Source: RGIG1995 sp045587445 | Lineage (GTDB): Bacteria > Bacillota > Clostridia > Oscillospirales > CAG-272 | Assembly (NCBI GenBank): GCA_045587445.1 | Contig: JAZNCH010000010.1 | Span: 1-17,646 of the forward strand | Reading direction: 5' to 3' | Length of the DNA: 17,646 nucleotides | In this document: in pieces, positions 7,491-14,906 of the stretch | Layout of the letters: each line of letters opens with the position of its first letter | Position numbering within the stretch: position 1 is the first letter of the stretch | The notes under the pieces: generated by a model | What the model was told of the DNA's origin: nothing | The model's input: only the letters and a program-made list of their open reading frames with translations | Databases searched by the model: none | Position numbers and translations under genes: made by a program

Positions 7491-8949
7491 ATCAAAAAGA
7501 CCATTAAGCATAAAATGGAAAGTGTTTGGTTTCCTTGCCTTATTCACAGCGATTATTCTTTTTATACTGTGGATAACACAAACGGTACTTCTTGACGATA
7601 TATACAGAGCAGTTAAAATGAACGAACTCAACAAGAGTGCATCGGAAATAACCGAATATCTGTACAGTTCTTCGTTAGAAGAAAAAGCCGAAGAAATAGC
7701 GCGAAAAAACGAGCTATGCATTCTTGTTCAAGATAGCAAGAATATGGCGATTATATCGACCGAAGCGCTGCACAATTGCGTTATTCACAATATTTCATAC
7801 AAAGACCGCGCAAGACTTTATCTTGATGCAAAACGTATGGGCGGAACATTGTACGAGCGTTTTAAGCTCGACCCACAAACAGGGGTATTCCGTTCGGTAA
7901 AGGACGAAGAGACAACATCGGAAGAAAATATTATTTTTACAAAATGCATTACAGCCGGTGGCGAAGAAGATATTATTATCTTTATAAATTCCATACTTAC
8001 TCCGGTAGATGCGACTGTTAAGACGCTGAATAAGATGCTAATATATATAAGCATTACTCTTCTTGCGATTGCACTTTTGCTTTCATTTTTAATTTCAAGC
8101 ATCCTTACAAGACCGTTAAAGAAGCTTACAATATCGGCTAACGAGCTCGCAAAGGGTAATTACGACACCGATTTTTCGTCGCGTTCGTCAAAAGAAGTAG
8201 CTATTCTTTCGGACAGCCTTAATTATGCGGCAGCTGAACTGAAGAAAAATGAAGCGTTAAAACGCGAGCTTGTTGCAAACATAAGCCACGACCTACGCAC
8301 ACCACTAACACTTATTACAGGTTACGGAGAGGTTATGCGCGATATTCCGAACGAGATGACCGCAGATAATCTGCAAATAATTATTGACGAATCGAAACGT
8401 CTTACTTCCCTTGTAAATGACGTGCTTGACTTGTCAAAGCTTCAAGCAAATACCTTTGAACTGAAAAAAGAACGCTTTGATATAACAGAGGTTATAAAAG
8501 AAGCGGCAGCTCGTTACCAAAGACTTGTTGACCAAAACGGATATGATATAAGCTTTATGGGAACGACTTCGGCAAATGTAGTTGCAGACAGACAAAAGAT
8601 ATTACAGGTTCTCTATAATTTCGTGAACAATGCCGTAACCCATACGGGCGAAGATAAAAAAGTTATAATCAGACAAACAAAAGCTGAGCATAACGGAAAA
8701 AGCTACGTTAGAATTGAGATTACCGATACAGGCGAAGGAATTGAACCCGATAAACTGCCGCTTATCTGGGACAGATACTACAAGGTAGACAAATTCCACC
8801 GCCGCGCTCAAATGGGTTCGGGACTCGGACTTTCCATAGTAAAATCAATAGTAGAGCTTCACGAAGGCTACTACGGTGTATACAGCACAGTAGGACAAGG
8901 CTCGACCTTCTGGTTTGAACTCCCCGAAGCAAACCTACTTTCTTTTTAG
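7474..8949 (+). CDS. Sensor histidine kinase with HAMP domain (TTG start)
   Basis: A 491-residue membrane sensor that phosphorylates the regulator encoded just before it. Order: membrane helix 1 (about 16-40), extracellular sensor region of about 140 residues, helix 2 (about 187-211), HAMP linker (212-260), dimerisation and phosphoacceptor region with His272 (NISHDLRTPL), then the ATPase domain with N box (NFVNNAVTH, 382-390), G1 box DTGEGI (418-423) and G2 box GSGLGL (448-453). The TTG start lies inside the end of the regulator gene and no better start is seen. The last codons (NLLSF) and the stop lie within an inverted repeat that opens the following repeat cluster, so the original C-terminus may have been changed by repeat insertion. 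The signal sensed cannot be read. Confidence 0.92.
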   Translation: MKHQNKSKRPLSIKWKVFGFLALFTAIILFILWITQTVLLDDIYRAVKMNELNKSASEITEYLYSSSLEEKAEEIARKNELCILVQDSKNMAIISTEALHNCVIHNISYKDRARLYLDAKRMGGTLYERFKLDPQTGVFRSVKDEETTSEENIIFTKCITAGGEEDIIIFINSILTPVDATVKTLNKMLIYISITLLAIALLLSFLISSILTRPLKKLTISANELAKGNYDTDFSSRSSKEVAILSDSLNYAAAELKKNEALKRELVANISHDLRTPLTLITGYGEVMRDIPNEMTADNLQIIIDESKRLTSLVNDVLDLSKLQANTFELKKERFDITEVIKEAAARYQRLVDQNGYDISFMGTTSANVVADRQKILQVLYNFVNNAVTHTGEDKKVIIRQTKAEHNGKSYVRIEITDTGEGIEPDKLPLIWDRYYKVDKFHRRAQMGSGLGLSIVKSIVELHEGYYGVYSTVGQGSTFWFELPEANLLSF

Positions 8950-8962
8950 GAAAGAAAGTAGG
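8934..8962. repeat. Perfect 12-base inverted repeat spanning the kinase stop codon
   Basis: CCTACTTTCTTT (8934-8945) and AAAGAAAGTAGG (8951-8962) are exact inverse complements around a 5-base loop. The TAG stop (8947-8949) overlaps the loop. No T-run follows on either strand, so it is a weak terminator candidate. The right arm is part of a direct repeat. Confidence 0.75.
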
Positions 8963-9119
8963 CAAAGAAACCTTGCCTCTCTCGTTTTGTGCAAACTCAA
9001 AGGCTCCCACTCTGGGGGAGCTGTCAGCGAAGCTGACTGAAAGGGTTTATTTTAACGAAAGAAAGTAGGCAAAGAAACCCCGCTTTCTTTCGCAGAAAGC
9101 TTGGCAAAGAACTTGCCTC
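8950..9119. repeat. Cluster of short direct and inverted repeats between convergent genes
   Basis: A 23-base unit starting GAAAGAAAGTAGGCAAAG occurs exactly at 8950-8972 and 9057-9079. A diverged third copy (GAAAGCTTGGCAAAGAAC) is at 9095-9119; it matches the first copy and its flank, including the TTGCCTC end. Between the exact copies sit two hairpins: CTCCC/GGGAG (9004-9020) and the perfect GTCAGC-GAA-GCTGAC (9023-9037). A third hairpin, GCTTTC/GAAAGC, is at 9082-9100. From memory, similar 'GGGGGAGCTGTCAGC' sequences recur in gut Clostridia genomes, so this is probably a dispersed intergenic repeat of the REP or mini-transposon kind. No gene was found in this stretch. Confidence 0.7.
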
Positions 9120-9150
9120 ACTTGGTCTATGCCACTATTCTTTATCTGCA

Positions 9151-9190
9151 CAAAAAAATACAGCCTACGGATTATTTTGTCCGTAGGCTT
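9151..9190 (-). terminator. Rho-independent terminator of the ffh-rpsP-khpA operon
   Basis: On the minus strand a perfect 10-base stem, AGCCTACGGA (9189-9180) with TCCGTAGGCT (9171-9162), loop of 8, followed by GTATTTTTTTG. It starts 7 bases after the khpA stop codon. Confidence 0.93.
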
Positions 9191-9195
9191 ATATT

Positions 9196-9432
9196 TTATC
9201 TGATTTCGACTGTAACCTTTTTACCGTCAGCATTTGCCGCCGCTTTCATAACTGTACGAATAGCTTTTGCAATTCTGCCGTTACGTCCGATAACTTTACC
9301 CATATCGGGAGCCGCAACACTGAGTGTCAAAACAACACTGTTTCCGTTGTCGTTCTCGATTACGGTAACCGCATCAGGCTCATCAACTATTGCTTTCGCA
9401 ATATCTGTGAGAATCTGTTTCAAATCCAACAT
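9196..9432 (-). CDS. khpA: KH domain RNA-binding protein KhpA
   Basis: A 78-residue protein consisting of a single KH domain, the usual size for KhpA (formerly YlqC). The RNA-contacting GxxG loop is GRNG at residues 49-52, within 'GKVIGRNGRIAKAIR'. In other Firmicutes KhpA pairs with KhpB (Jag) to bind RNA and affects cell division and elongation; that is family knowledge. The gene lies 21 bases after rpsP, its standard neighbour. The ribosome binding site is weak (GCGGT), perhaps relying on coupling. It is the last gene of the operon here. Confidence 0.93.
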   Translation of the reverse strand: MLDLKQILTDIAKAIVDEPDAVTVIENDNGNSVVLTLSVAAPDMGKVIGRNGRIAKAIRTVMKAAANADGKKVTVEIR

Positions 9433-9453
9433 AGTGTTTTACCGCAGAAATAA

Positions 9454-9696
9454 TTATTCTGTGATGCCGGCTTTTTTGAGAAGTGCTTTTACAGTCTCTG
9501 TGGGCTGAGCGCCATTACCAATCCACTTTGTTGCCTTTTCAGCGTCGATCTTAATTTCAGCAGGATTTGTCAAGGGGTTGTAATAACCGATTTCTTCGAT
9601 AAATCTGCCGTTACGGGGAGATCTTGAATCTGCAACTACTACTCTGTAGAAGGGCTGCTTCTTTGCGCCAACTCTCTTAAGTCTAATTTTTACCAT
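9454..9696 (-). CDS. rpsP: 30S ribosomal protein S16
   Basis: An 80-residue protein with the typical S16 beginning (MVKIRLKRVGAKKQPFYRVV) and the 'DSRSPRNGRFIEEIGYYNP' core. S16 binds 16S rRNA in the body of the small subunit and is needed for its assembly. The ATG at 9696 is chosen over an in-frame TTG at 9711 because the GGAGG ribosome binding site lies between them; the longer version would start within the site itself. It is 35 bases downstream of ffh. Confidence 0.97.
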   Translation of the reverse strand: MVKIRLKRVGAKKQPFYRVVVADSRSPRNGRFIEEIGYYNPLTNPAEIKIDAEKATKWIGNGAQPTETVKALLKKAGITE

Positions 9697-9731
9697 TTTT
9701 TTGTCCTCCAAAAATTATATAATTTAAATTT

Positions 9732-11114
9732 TTATTTTTTCTTTTTCTTGTTTTTTTTTAACTTTTTCTTTGTATATCTGTTACCGAATCCGCCGAAACC
9801 GCCAAGGCCGGGTATTCCCTTGCCCTGCGACAACTGCTTCATAAGCTTATTCGTCTGTTCAAACTGCTTAAGCAAACGGTTAACGTCTTCAACCGTTGTA
9901 CCGCTTCCCAATGCTATTCTCTTTTTTCTTGACGGAGAAATAATATCGGGGTTTTCGCGTTCTTTAACTGTCATAGACTTTATAATAGCTTCCATACGGT
10001 CTATCTGTTTTTCGTCTATTTTAGCATCTTTAAGGTCAAGTCCTTTAACTCCGGGCATCATTCCCATGAGTTGTTCCATTGAACCCATACCTCTTATCTG
10101 CTCAAACTGCTCAAGGTAATCGGTAAGAGTAAATTTTGATTCGCGGAGCTTTTGTTCAAGCTCTGCGGCTTTTTTTTCATCGTACGCCTGTTCAGCTTTT
10201 TCAATAAGAGAAAGCATATCGCCCATACCGAGTATTCTCGATGCCATTCTGTCGGGGTGGAAAGGTTCGATAGCATCTAACTTTTCACCGATACCGACAA
10301 ACTTGATAGGCTTTCCGGTAACGTATCTTACGGAAAGCACAGCACCACCTCGTGTATCACCGTCCATTTTAGTTACCACAACACCGGTAATATCAAGCAA
10401 GTCGTTAAACGACTGCGCAACGTTTACCGCGTCCTGACCAGTCATAGCGTCTACAACGAGCAGTATTTCAGTAGGTTCAACCTTTTCTTTTATGTTTTTC
10501 AGCTCTTGCATCATATCTTCGTCGATATGCAATCTACCTGCCGTATCAACAAAAACCATATCAAAGCCATTCTTCTTCGCGTGATCAACACCCGCTTTTG
10601 CAATTTCAACAGGGCTTATCTTATCACCCATAGTAAATACGGGAACATCTATCTGCGAACCGACAACTTCAAGCTGTTTGATAGCCGCAGGCCTGTAAAC
10701 GTCGCAGGCTACAAGCAAAGGTTTCTTTCCCTGCTTTTTGAAATGCGCCGCAAGCTTTGCTGCGTGAGTCGTTTTACCCGCGCCCTGAAGCCCTGTCATC
10801 ATAATAACAGTAGGCGGCTTGGGGGATATAGTCAATTTCGACTGTGTTCCACCCATAAGAGCAATAAGCTCTTCGTTAACTATCTTAACAATCTGCTGTG
10901 CGGGAACAAGGCTTTCAAGAACCTCTGAACCTACAGCTCTTTCGGTTACTTTATTGATAAAATCCTTAACAACCTTGAAGTTTACATCAGCTTCAAGCAA
11001 TGCAAGCTTAATTTCGCGCATACCTGTTTTGACATCGCTTTCGGTGAGCTTACCCTTGCTTCTGAAATTTTTAAATGCCGAGGATAATTTATCCGCAAGA
11101 CTTGAAAATGTCAT
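9732..11114 (-). CDS. ffh: Signal recognition particle protein Ffh (SRP54)
   Basis: A 460-residue GTPase that binds SRP RNA and signal peptides of nascent membrane and secreted proteins and docks with FtsY. N domain about 1-90. The G domain has GLQGAGKTT (108-116), DTAGR (190-194) and TKMDGDTRGG (248-257). The methionine-rich M domain (about 300-435) has 'IRGMGSMEQLMGMMPG' and the RNA-binding 'SPSRKKRIALGSGTTVEDVN'. The C-terminus has a glycine-rich run, then a block of lysines (450-460), which is longer than in many homologues. Start ATG with GGGAGG seven to eight bases before it. It follows ylxM by 14 bases. Confidence 0.98.
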   Translation of the reverse strand: MTFSSLADKLSSAFKNFRSKGKLTESDVKTGMREIKLALLEADVNFKVVKDFINKVTERAVGSEVLESLVPAQQIVKIVNEELIALMGGTQSKLTISPKPPTVIMMTGLQGAGKTTHAAKLAAHFKKQGKKPLLVACDVYRPAAIKQLEVVGSQIDVPVFTMGDKISPVEIAKAGVDHAKKNGFDMVFVDTAGRLHIDEDMMQELKNIKEKVEPTEILLVVDAMTGQDAVNVAQSFNDLLDITGVVVTKMDGDTRGGAVLSVRYVTGKPIKFVGIGEKLDAIEPFHPDRMASRILGMGDMLSLIEKAEQAYDEKKAAELEQKLRESKFTLTDYLEQFEQIRGMGSMEQLMGMMPGVKGLDLKDAKIDEKQIDRMEAIIKSMTVKERENPDIISPSRKKRIALGSGTTVEDVNRLLKQFEQTNKLMKQLSQGKGIPGLGGFGGFGNRYTKKKLKKNKKKKK

Positions 11115-11128
11115 AAATATACGCCTCC

Positions 11129-11479
11129 CTAATCAAGCATTTGTTCGGCAACTGAAATTATGCCGTCTATTTCTTCCGAAAGAAGAGGATTTTTATTTTT
11201 CATTCCGTTAAGCTTTTCGATAATGTAATCGGTATTTTTCTTATTCTCGGAAAACTTTGAAAGAAGCCCCAACTTATCTTCCATATCAGTCAATATGCTT
11301 TTACATTTGTTGAGTGCATCACGCACCCCCTGTGGAGTAATACCGGTAATTTCGGATATTTCCCTAAGAGACAGATCCTCATCAAATGAAAGTGATGCAA
11401 TTTCTTTTTGACGCTCAGTCAGTATGTCACCGTAAAAATCAAACAACAAAGACATATTGATTTTTTCATCGTAATTCAT
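11129..11479 (-). CDS. ylxM: YlxM/p13-family helix-turn-helix protein
   Basis: A 116-residue UPF0122-family protein, normally encoded directly before ffh and thought to be an accessory or regulatory factor of the SRP pathway. Residues about 20-60 form a sigma-70 region 4-like helix-turn-helix (LTERQKEIASLSFDEDLSLREISEITGITPQGVRDAL is its extent, given here only by its ends LTERQ and VRDAL). The ATG at 11479 (MNYDEKINMSLL) is chosen over a start at 11500 because an AGGTGG ribosome binding site (11491-11486) sits between them and the expected transcription start is about 11506. Confidence 0.93.
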   Translation of the reverse strand: MNYDEKINMSLLFDFYGDILTERQKEIASLSFDEDLSLREISEITGITPQGVRDALNKCKSILTDMEDKLGLLSKFSENKKNTDYIIEKLNGMKNKNPLLSEEIDGIISVAEQMLD

Positions 11480-11512
11480 CGCAATCCACCTGTAAAGCAA
11501 AACACTTTACAC

Positions 11513-11541
11513 ATTATAACAACAAATCCCCTTTTTGTCAA
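11513..11541 (-). promoter_or_regulatory. Perfect consensus sigma-A promoter of the ylxM-ffh operon
   Basis: Minus strand TTGACA (11541-11536), 17-base spacer, TATAAT (11518-11513): an exact match to consensus with optimal spacing. The -35 lies in the loop and right arm of the comF terminator hairpin. A 6-base hairpin (CTTTAC/GTAAAG, 11510-11492) sits at the expected start, just upstream of the ribosome binding site. Confidence 0.88.
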
Positions 11542-11549
11542 GGGGATTT
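11524..11549 (-). terminator. Terminator-like palindrome after comF, overlapping the next promoter
   Basis: A perfect 10-base inverted repeat, AAATCCCCTT (11549-11540 on the minus strand) with AAGGGGATTT (11533-11524), loop of six, followed by GTTGTTATAA. It is 35 bases after the comF stop. The T-run is broken, so it may be a modest terminator, an operator on the ylxM promoter, or both. Confidence 0.6.
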
Positions 11550-11584
11550 TGGTTGTTCACAAATATATTACATTTTCTTATCAC

Positions 11585-12322
11585 TTACTTCTTCTTTTGG
11601 AGCTTATTTGTAGCTGCGAGCAAACATAAAACCTTTTCGGCTCCGTTTTTACGTAGTATCTCGGCGCAAGCACCTGTCATTGCTCCCGTAGTAGCAATAT
11701 CATCTACAAGAAAAACTGTTTTTCCCTTTATATTGGGTATAGCTTTATCTTTTATAAAGCAATTTTCTTTTGCATTCAAAACTCTTTGCGCTTTATTCAA
11801 AGTCTTTTGTTCAACAGCTCCGCCTCGGTGTCCCAAAGCATCTGCGTATTCACAGCCCAATATTTCGGCAATTTTCTTCGCAAGTTTTTTTGCATGGTCG
11901 TAACCATACCTCCTCACTGATTTCGGACTCCTCGGTATACCCACGAAAACTGCATTTCCACATATATTTTTGTCAATAAGGTTATCTGCCATTTCCCTTG
12001 CGACAAATTCAAAAACCTCGTCGGCATTGCTCTTTTTCAGCGCGTAAACAATTTTGTTTACTACCCATTCTCTATCGGTATGGTCATATAAAGCAAGATG
12101 CCTCGTTCCGTCAACGTACTGTTTACCAAATGAACATTGGCATTTTGAATGCATTTTAAAGCACCTGTCGCAGACCGTGTGTTTTGCTTCGTCCCACTCT
12201 TTTGTGCACTTCGGACACAAAAAGCCGTCGTAATCAAATTCAAGAAGCTCGTTGCACGCAACGCATTTTTTGACACAAATAAAGTCTAATATCTTTTTAA
12301 TATACAGTTTAAAATCATTCAT
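11585..12322 (-). CDS. comF: ComF family protein (phosphoribosyltransferase-like)
   Basis: A 245-residue protein of the ComFC/GntX type. The N-terminal third is cysteine-rich, with CxxxCxxC (near 16-23), CPKC, CDRC and CQC groups that should bind zinc. The C-terminal part is a type I phosphoribosyltransferase fold with the PRPP-binding motif VFLVDDIATTGA (about 203-214) and an 'IPRSPKSVRRYGYDHAKKLA' segment. ComFC is needed for natural DNA uptake in some bacteria, but homologues are widespread in species not known to be competent. The start lies within the end of recD2: ATG at 12322 (8-base overlap) or GTG at 12328 (14-base overlap). Neither has a strong ribosome binding site, suggesting translational coupling to recD2. 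Confidence 0.9.
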   Translation of the reverse strand: MNDFKLYIKKILDFICVKKCVACNELLEFDYDGFLCPKCTKEWDEAKHTVCDRCFKMHSKCQCSFGKQYVDGTRHLALYDHTDREWVVNKIVYALKKSNADEVFEFVAREMADNLIDKNICGNAVFVGIPRSPKSVRRYGYDHAKKLAKKIAEILGCEYADALGHRGGAVEQKTLNKAQRVLNAKENCFIKDKAIPNIKGKTVFLVDDIATTGAMTGACAEILRKNGAEKVLCLLAATNKLQKKK

Positions 12323-14549
12323 ATTCACTCAGCATCAATTCAAGCCCTGTGTATCTTTTTACAGGTCTGTTCGTTTCAACCATTCTTTGAACCACATCGG
12401 CGCTTCCAACCAAAATAACCATTTTTTGAGCACGTGTTACCGCAGTATAAAGCAGATTTCTGGTCATAAGACGAGCATTAAAATTATACATCGGTATAAT
12501 AACAACGGGATATTCACTTCCCTGACTCTTGTGAACGGTTATCGCATAGGCGTGTTCAAGCTCATCAAGAAGAGAAAAATCATAGTCAACGCTTCTGTTG
12601 TCGTCAAACACTATTTTCATACGCTCGTTTTTCACGTCTATTTCTTTTATAGTGCCGATGTCTCCATTGAATATTCCAATACCGTCTTTTCTGTCGTTTT
12701 CCCATTCGATGTCATAGTTATTCTTAATCTGCATAACCTTGTCTCCCTCTCGGAAAACAATTTCTCTAACTTTTTTCTCTTTTTTCTGTTCACTCTTTGG
12801 ATTCAATGCTCTTTGAAGCAACGAGTTCAGCACATCGGTACCCGCATTCCCCTTTCTTGAAGGAGTAATAACCTGAATATCGTTTATTATATCTTTTCCG
12901 TACGTCTTTGGCAATCTTACGGCGCAAAGTTCGGCAACGGTACGCGCTATCGCCTCATCATCAGCCCTTGGCAAGAAGAAAAAGTCGCTGTTTTTTGAGG
13001 TTAGCGTAGGATATTCGCCCTCGTTTATCGCGTGAGCGTTGGTTATAATAAGGCTTTCTTCTTCCTGACGGAATATTTCCTTTAGTTCAACAGTATTAAA
13101 TCTGTCGCTTCTTATTATATCGTTCAAAACGTTCCCCGCACCAACAGATGGAAGCTGGTCGGAGTCACCAATAAGTATAAGCCTTGCTCCCGGTTTAACA
13201 GCGTGCAACAGTGCCGCAAAAAGCATCGTATCAACCATTGAAGCCTCGTCTATTATAATAACGTTTTCTTCTAATCTCATAGATTCGTTTCTTCGGAACA
13301 CAGGCTGCTTATCATTTGAAAAATCCATTTCTAAAAGACGGTGAATAGTCTTCGCCTCTTGCAAGGTCGATTCGCTCATTCTTTTTGCTGCTCTGCCTGT
13401 CGGGGCAGCTAAGGCAATCTTATACCCAAGCTCATCAAACACTCTGATAACCGCGCGAATAACAGTAGTTTTACCTGTACCCGGACCACCTGTCAAAACC
13501 ATAACGCCGTTGTTTACCGAATTAACAATAGCTTTTTTTTGCATTGCCGCATATTCGACACCAAATTCGCTTTCTATACGCATTATCATTCTGCCAATAT
13601 CAGACGTTTCTATCTTTGGGCAGAAGTTATCGAGCATCTGTAATTTTTCCGAAACGTACTTTTCCGCTTCGTAGTAATTTTGAAGATAAACGCACGATCT
13701 GCCGTTGTATTTTTTAATAGTAAGCTGATTAAGCGAAACTAACTCTTCAATAGCTTTTAAAGCCGTATCTTCATCGGTAGCAAGTGTTTGGGTAACAACA
13801 GTAATTAGCTTGTCCAACGGTAAAAACATATGACCGTTCTGCGTACCGTTGTAAGAAAGAAGATATTTAACGCCTGCCTTTATTCGCTCTTCTCTGTAAT
13901 TTTCTATTCCAAGGCTTCTTGCAACGTTATCCGCCTTTTCAAAGCCTATACCGTGTATTTCATCGCAAAGAACATATGGATTTCTTTTTATAACGTCAAT
14001 AGCACCGCTTCCCCATTTTTTATATATTCTTACGGCAAGAGCGGGACCGAAAAAGTCTCTGCAAAACATCATAACAGAACGAAGTCCAAACTGTGCTTTG
14101 AAATCTTCTGACATATTCTTTGCTTTTTTTAAAGAAATACCCGGAATTTCGGCAAGCCACTCGGGGTGGTTTTCAATAACGTCAAATGAATCCACGCCAT
14201 ATTGACCTACTATTTTTAATGCAATAGAAGGTCCTATCCCCTTTATTGCTCGTGAAGACAGATATTTCAAAATAGCATTTTCAGTTGCGGGAAGCTCTTT
14301 TTCATAGTATTCAACGCGGAACTGTCTGCCGAAAGTTTGGTGAAGAGTCCATCTTCCGACTGCCTTTATCATTTCGCCCGCACCTAAAAACGGCATCTCT
14401 CCGACAATAGTAAAAATTTCGTCATTTTCGGTCGCTACTTCGCAAACCGTATAACCGCTTTCTTCGCTTTGGTATATAATATGCTCAACAGTACCCGCGA
14501 TTTCGGCTTTATCATCATTCAATTCTTCATTAATGATAATTCCCTTCAT
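12315..14549 (-). CDS. recD2: RecD2-type ATP-dependent DNA helicase
   Basis: A 744-residue superfamily 1B helicase (5'-3') involved in DNA repair and replication-fork maintenance, acting without RecBC. The long N-terminal extension with OB-like and helix-hairpin-helix segments (such as 'AIKGIGPSIALKIVGQYG' and 'IHGIGFEKADNVARSLG') is the mark of RecD2 as opposed to RecD. Motor motifs: Walker A GGPGTGKTT (354-362), Walker B IIIDEASMVD (431-440), GDSDQLPSVGAG (461-472), EIFRQ (491-495), 'HAYAITVHKSQGSEYP' (666-681) and motif VI YTAVTRAQ (701-708). The ATG is preceded by AAAGGA. Its start overlaps the preceding small gene by 20 bases and its end overlaps comF. Confidence 0.96.
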   Translation of the reverse strand: MKGIIINEELNDDKAEIAGTVEHIIYQSEESGYTVCEVATENDEIFTIVGEMPFLGAGEMIKAVGRWTLHQTFGRQFRVEYYEKELPATENAILKYLSSRAIKGIGPSIALKIVGQYGVDSFDVIENHPEWLAEIPGISLKKAKNMSEDFKAQFGLRSVMMFCRDFFGPALAVRIYKKWGSGAIDVIKRNPYVLCDEIHGIGFEKADNVARSLGIENYREERIKAGVKYLLSYNGTQNGHMFLPLDKLITVVTQTLATDEDTALKAIEELVSLNQLTIKKYNGRSCVYLQNYYEAEKYVSEKLQMLDNFCPKIETSDIGRMIMRIESEFGVEYAAMQKKAIVNSVNNGVMVLTGGPGTGKTTVIRAVIRVFDELGYKIALAAPTGRAAKRMSESTLQEAKTIHRLLEMDFSNDKQPVFRRNESMRLEENVIIIDEASMVDTMLFAALLHAVKPGARLILIGDSDQLPSVGAGNVLNDIIRSDRFNTVELKEIFRQEEESLIITNAHAINEGEYPTLTSKNSDFFFLPRADDEAIARTVAELCAVRLPKTYGKDIINDIQVITPSRKGNAGTDVLNSLLQRALNPKSEQKKEKKVREIVFREGDKVMQIKNNYDIEWENDRKDGIGIFNGDIGTIKEIDVKNERMKIVFDDNRSVDYDFSLLDELEHAYAITVHKSQGSEYPVVIIPMYNFNARLMTRNLLYTAVTRAQKMVILVGSADVVQRMVETNRPVKRYTGLELMLSEYE

Positions 14550-14847
14550 ATCTGTCTATCCTTTCTGCACGGTAAACAGGTGTTCCCGATGCTTTTCTAT
14601 ATGCGTCATTTTGGGTATCATTCCCCGAATCACATTCTACCACTATTATAACACGACTTCTCCCCAAAAACGCCTTTTTTGCCAAAAAAATTTCAGAAAA
14701 ATTATTATTTTTTTCATCAAGCATATATGCTAAGCAAATATTCGTTTTTCCCTTACAGAAAAATATGTAAACCAAATTTATATATAAGCAATATCCGCCG
14801 TAAACGGCAAACAATGCAAGTAAAATCTCTAAAAGTGTCTTTAACAT
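14530..14847 (-). CDS. Small membrane protein of unknown function between metK and recD2
   Basis: A 105-residue protein that I do not recognise. The first 30 residues form a strongly hydrophobic helix (LLEILLALFAVYGGYCLYIN...), followed by a soluble part with 'NICLAYMLDEKN' and 'GRSRVIIVVECDSGND', and a charged end (AERIDRYEGNYH). It has a strong AAGGGGG ribosome binding site six bases before the ATG, and its end overlaps recD2 by 20 bases, both of which argue that it is real. That ribosome binding site is part of a 10-base stem, so its translation may be regulated or coupled. Confidence 0.75.
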   Translation of the reverse strand: MLKTLLEILLALFAVYGGYCLYINLVYIFFCKGKTNICLAYMLDEKNNNFSEIFLAKKAFLGRSRVIIVVECDSGNDTQNDAYRKASGTPVYRAERIDRYEGNYH

Positions 14848-14853
14848 AAGAAT

Positions 14854-14885
14854 CCCCCTTATTCACATAATATGCAATAAGGGGG
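14854..14885 (-). promoter_or_regulatory. Perfect hairpin that buries the ribosome binding site of the small gene
   Basis: Minus strand CCCCCTTATT (14885-14876) pairs exactly with AATAAGGGGG (14863-14854) across a 12-base loop. The right arm contains the AAGGGGG ribosome binding site of the gene starting at 14847. It begins 21 bases after the metK stop. Only ATTCTTATGTT follows, so it is a poor terminator but a good site-blocking stem. Confidence 0.65.
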
Positions 14886-14906
14886 AAGTCAGTTCAAAAA
14901 CACTTT

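Noticed and set aside
8762..9010. Minus-strand frame of 82 codons running through the repeat cluster
   Set aside because: It is made of repeat sequence and antisense of the kinase end, with no ribosome binding site. Spurious frames across such repeats are common.
8950..9119. CRISPR-like array
   Set aside because: Two exact and one diverged 23-base copies with unequal gaps (107 and about 38 bases between starts) containing hairpins do not form a repeat-spacer pattern, and no cas gene is present.
9101..9508. 135-codon plus-strand frame
   Set aside because: It overlaps the terminator, khpA and rpsP in antisense. Those genes are unmistakable.
14850..14906. Promoter for the small gene and recD2
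   Set aside because: Only a weak TTGAAC-N17-CATATT combination is present. It would start transcription inside or next to the hairpin, so I did not list it as a feature.
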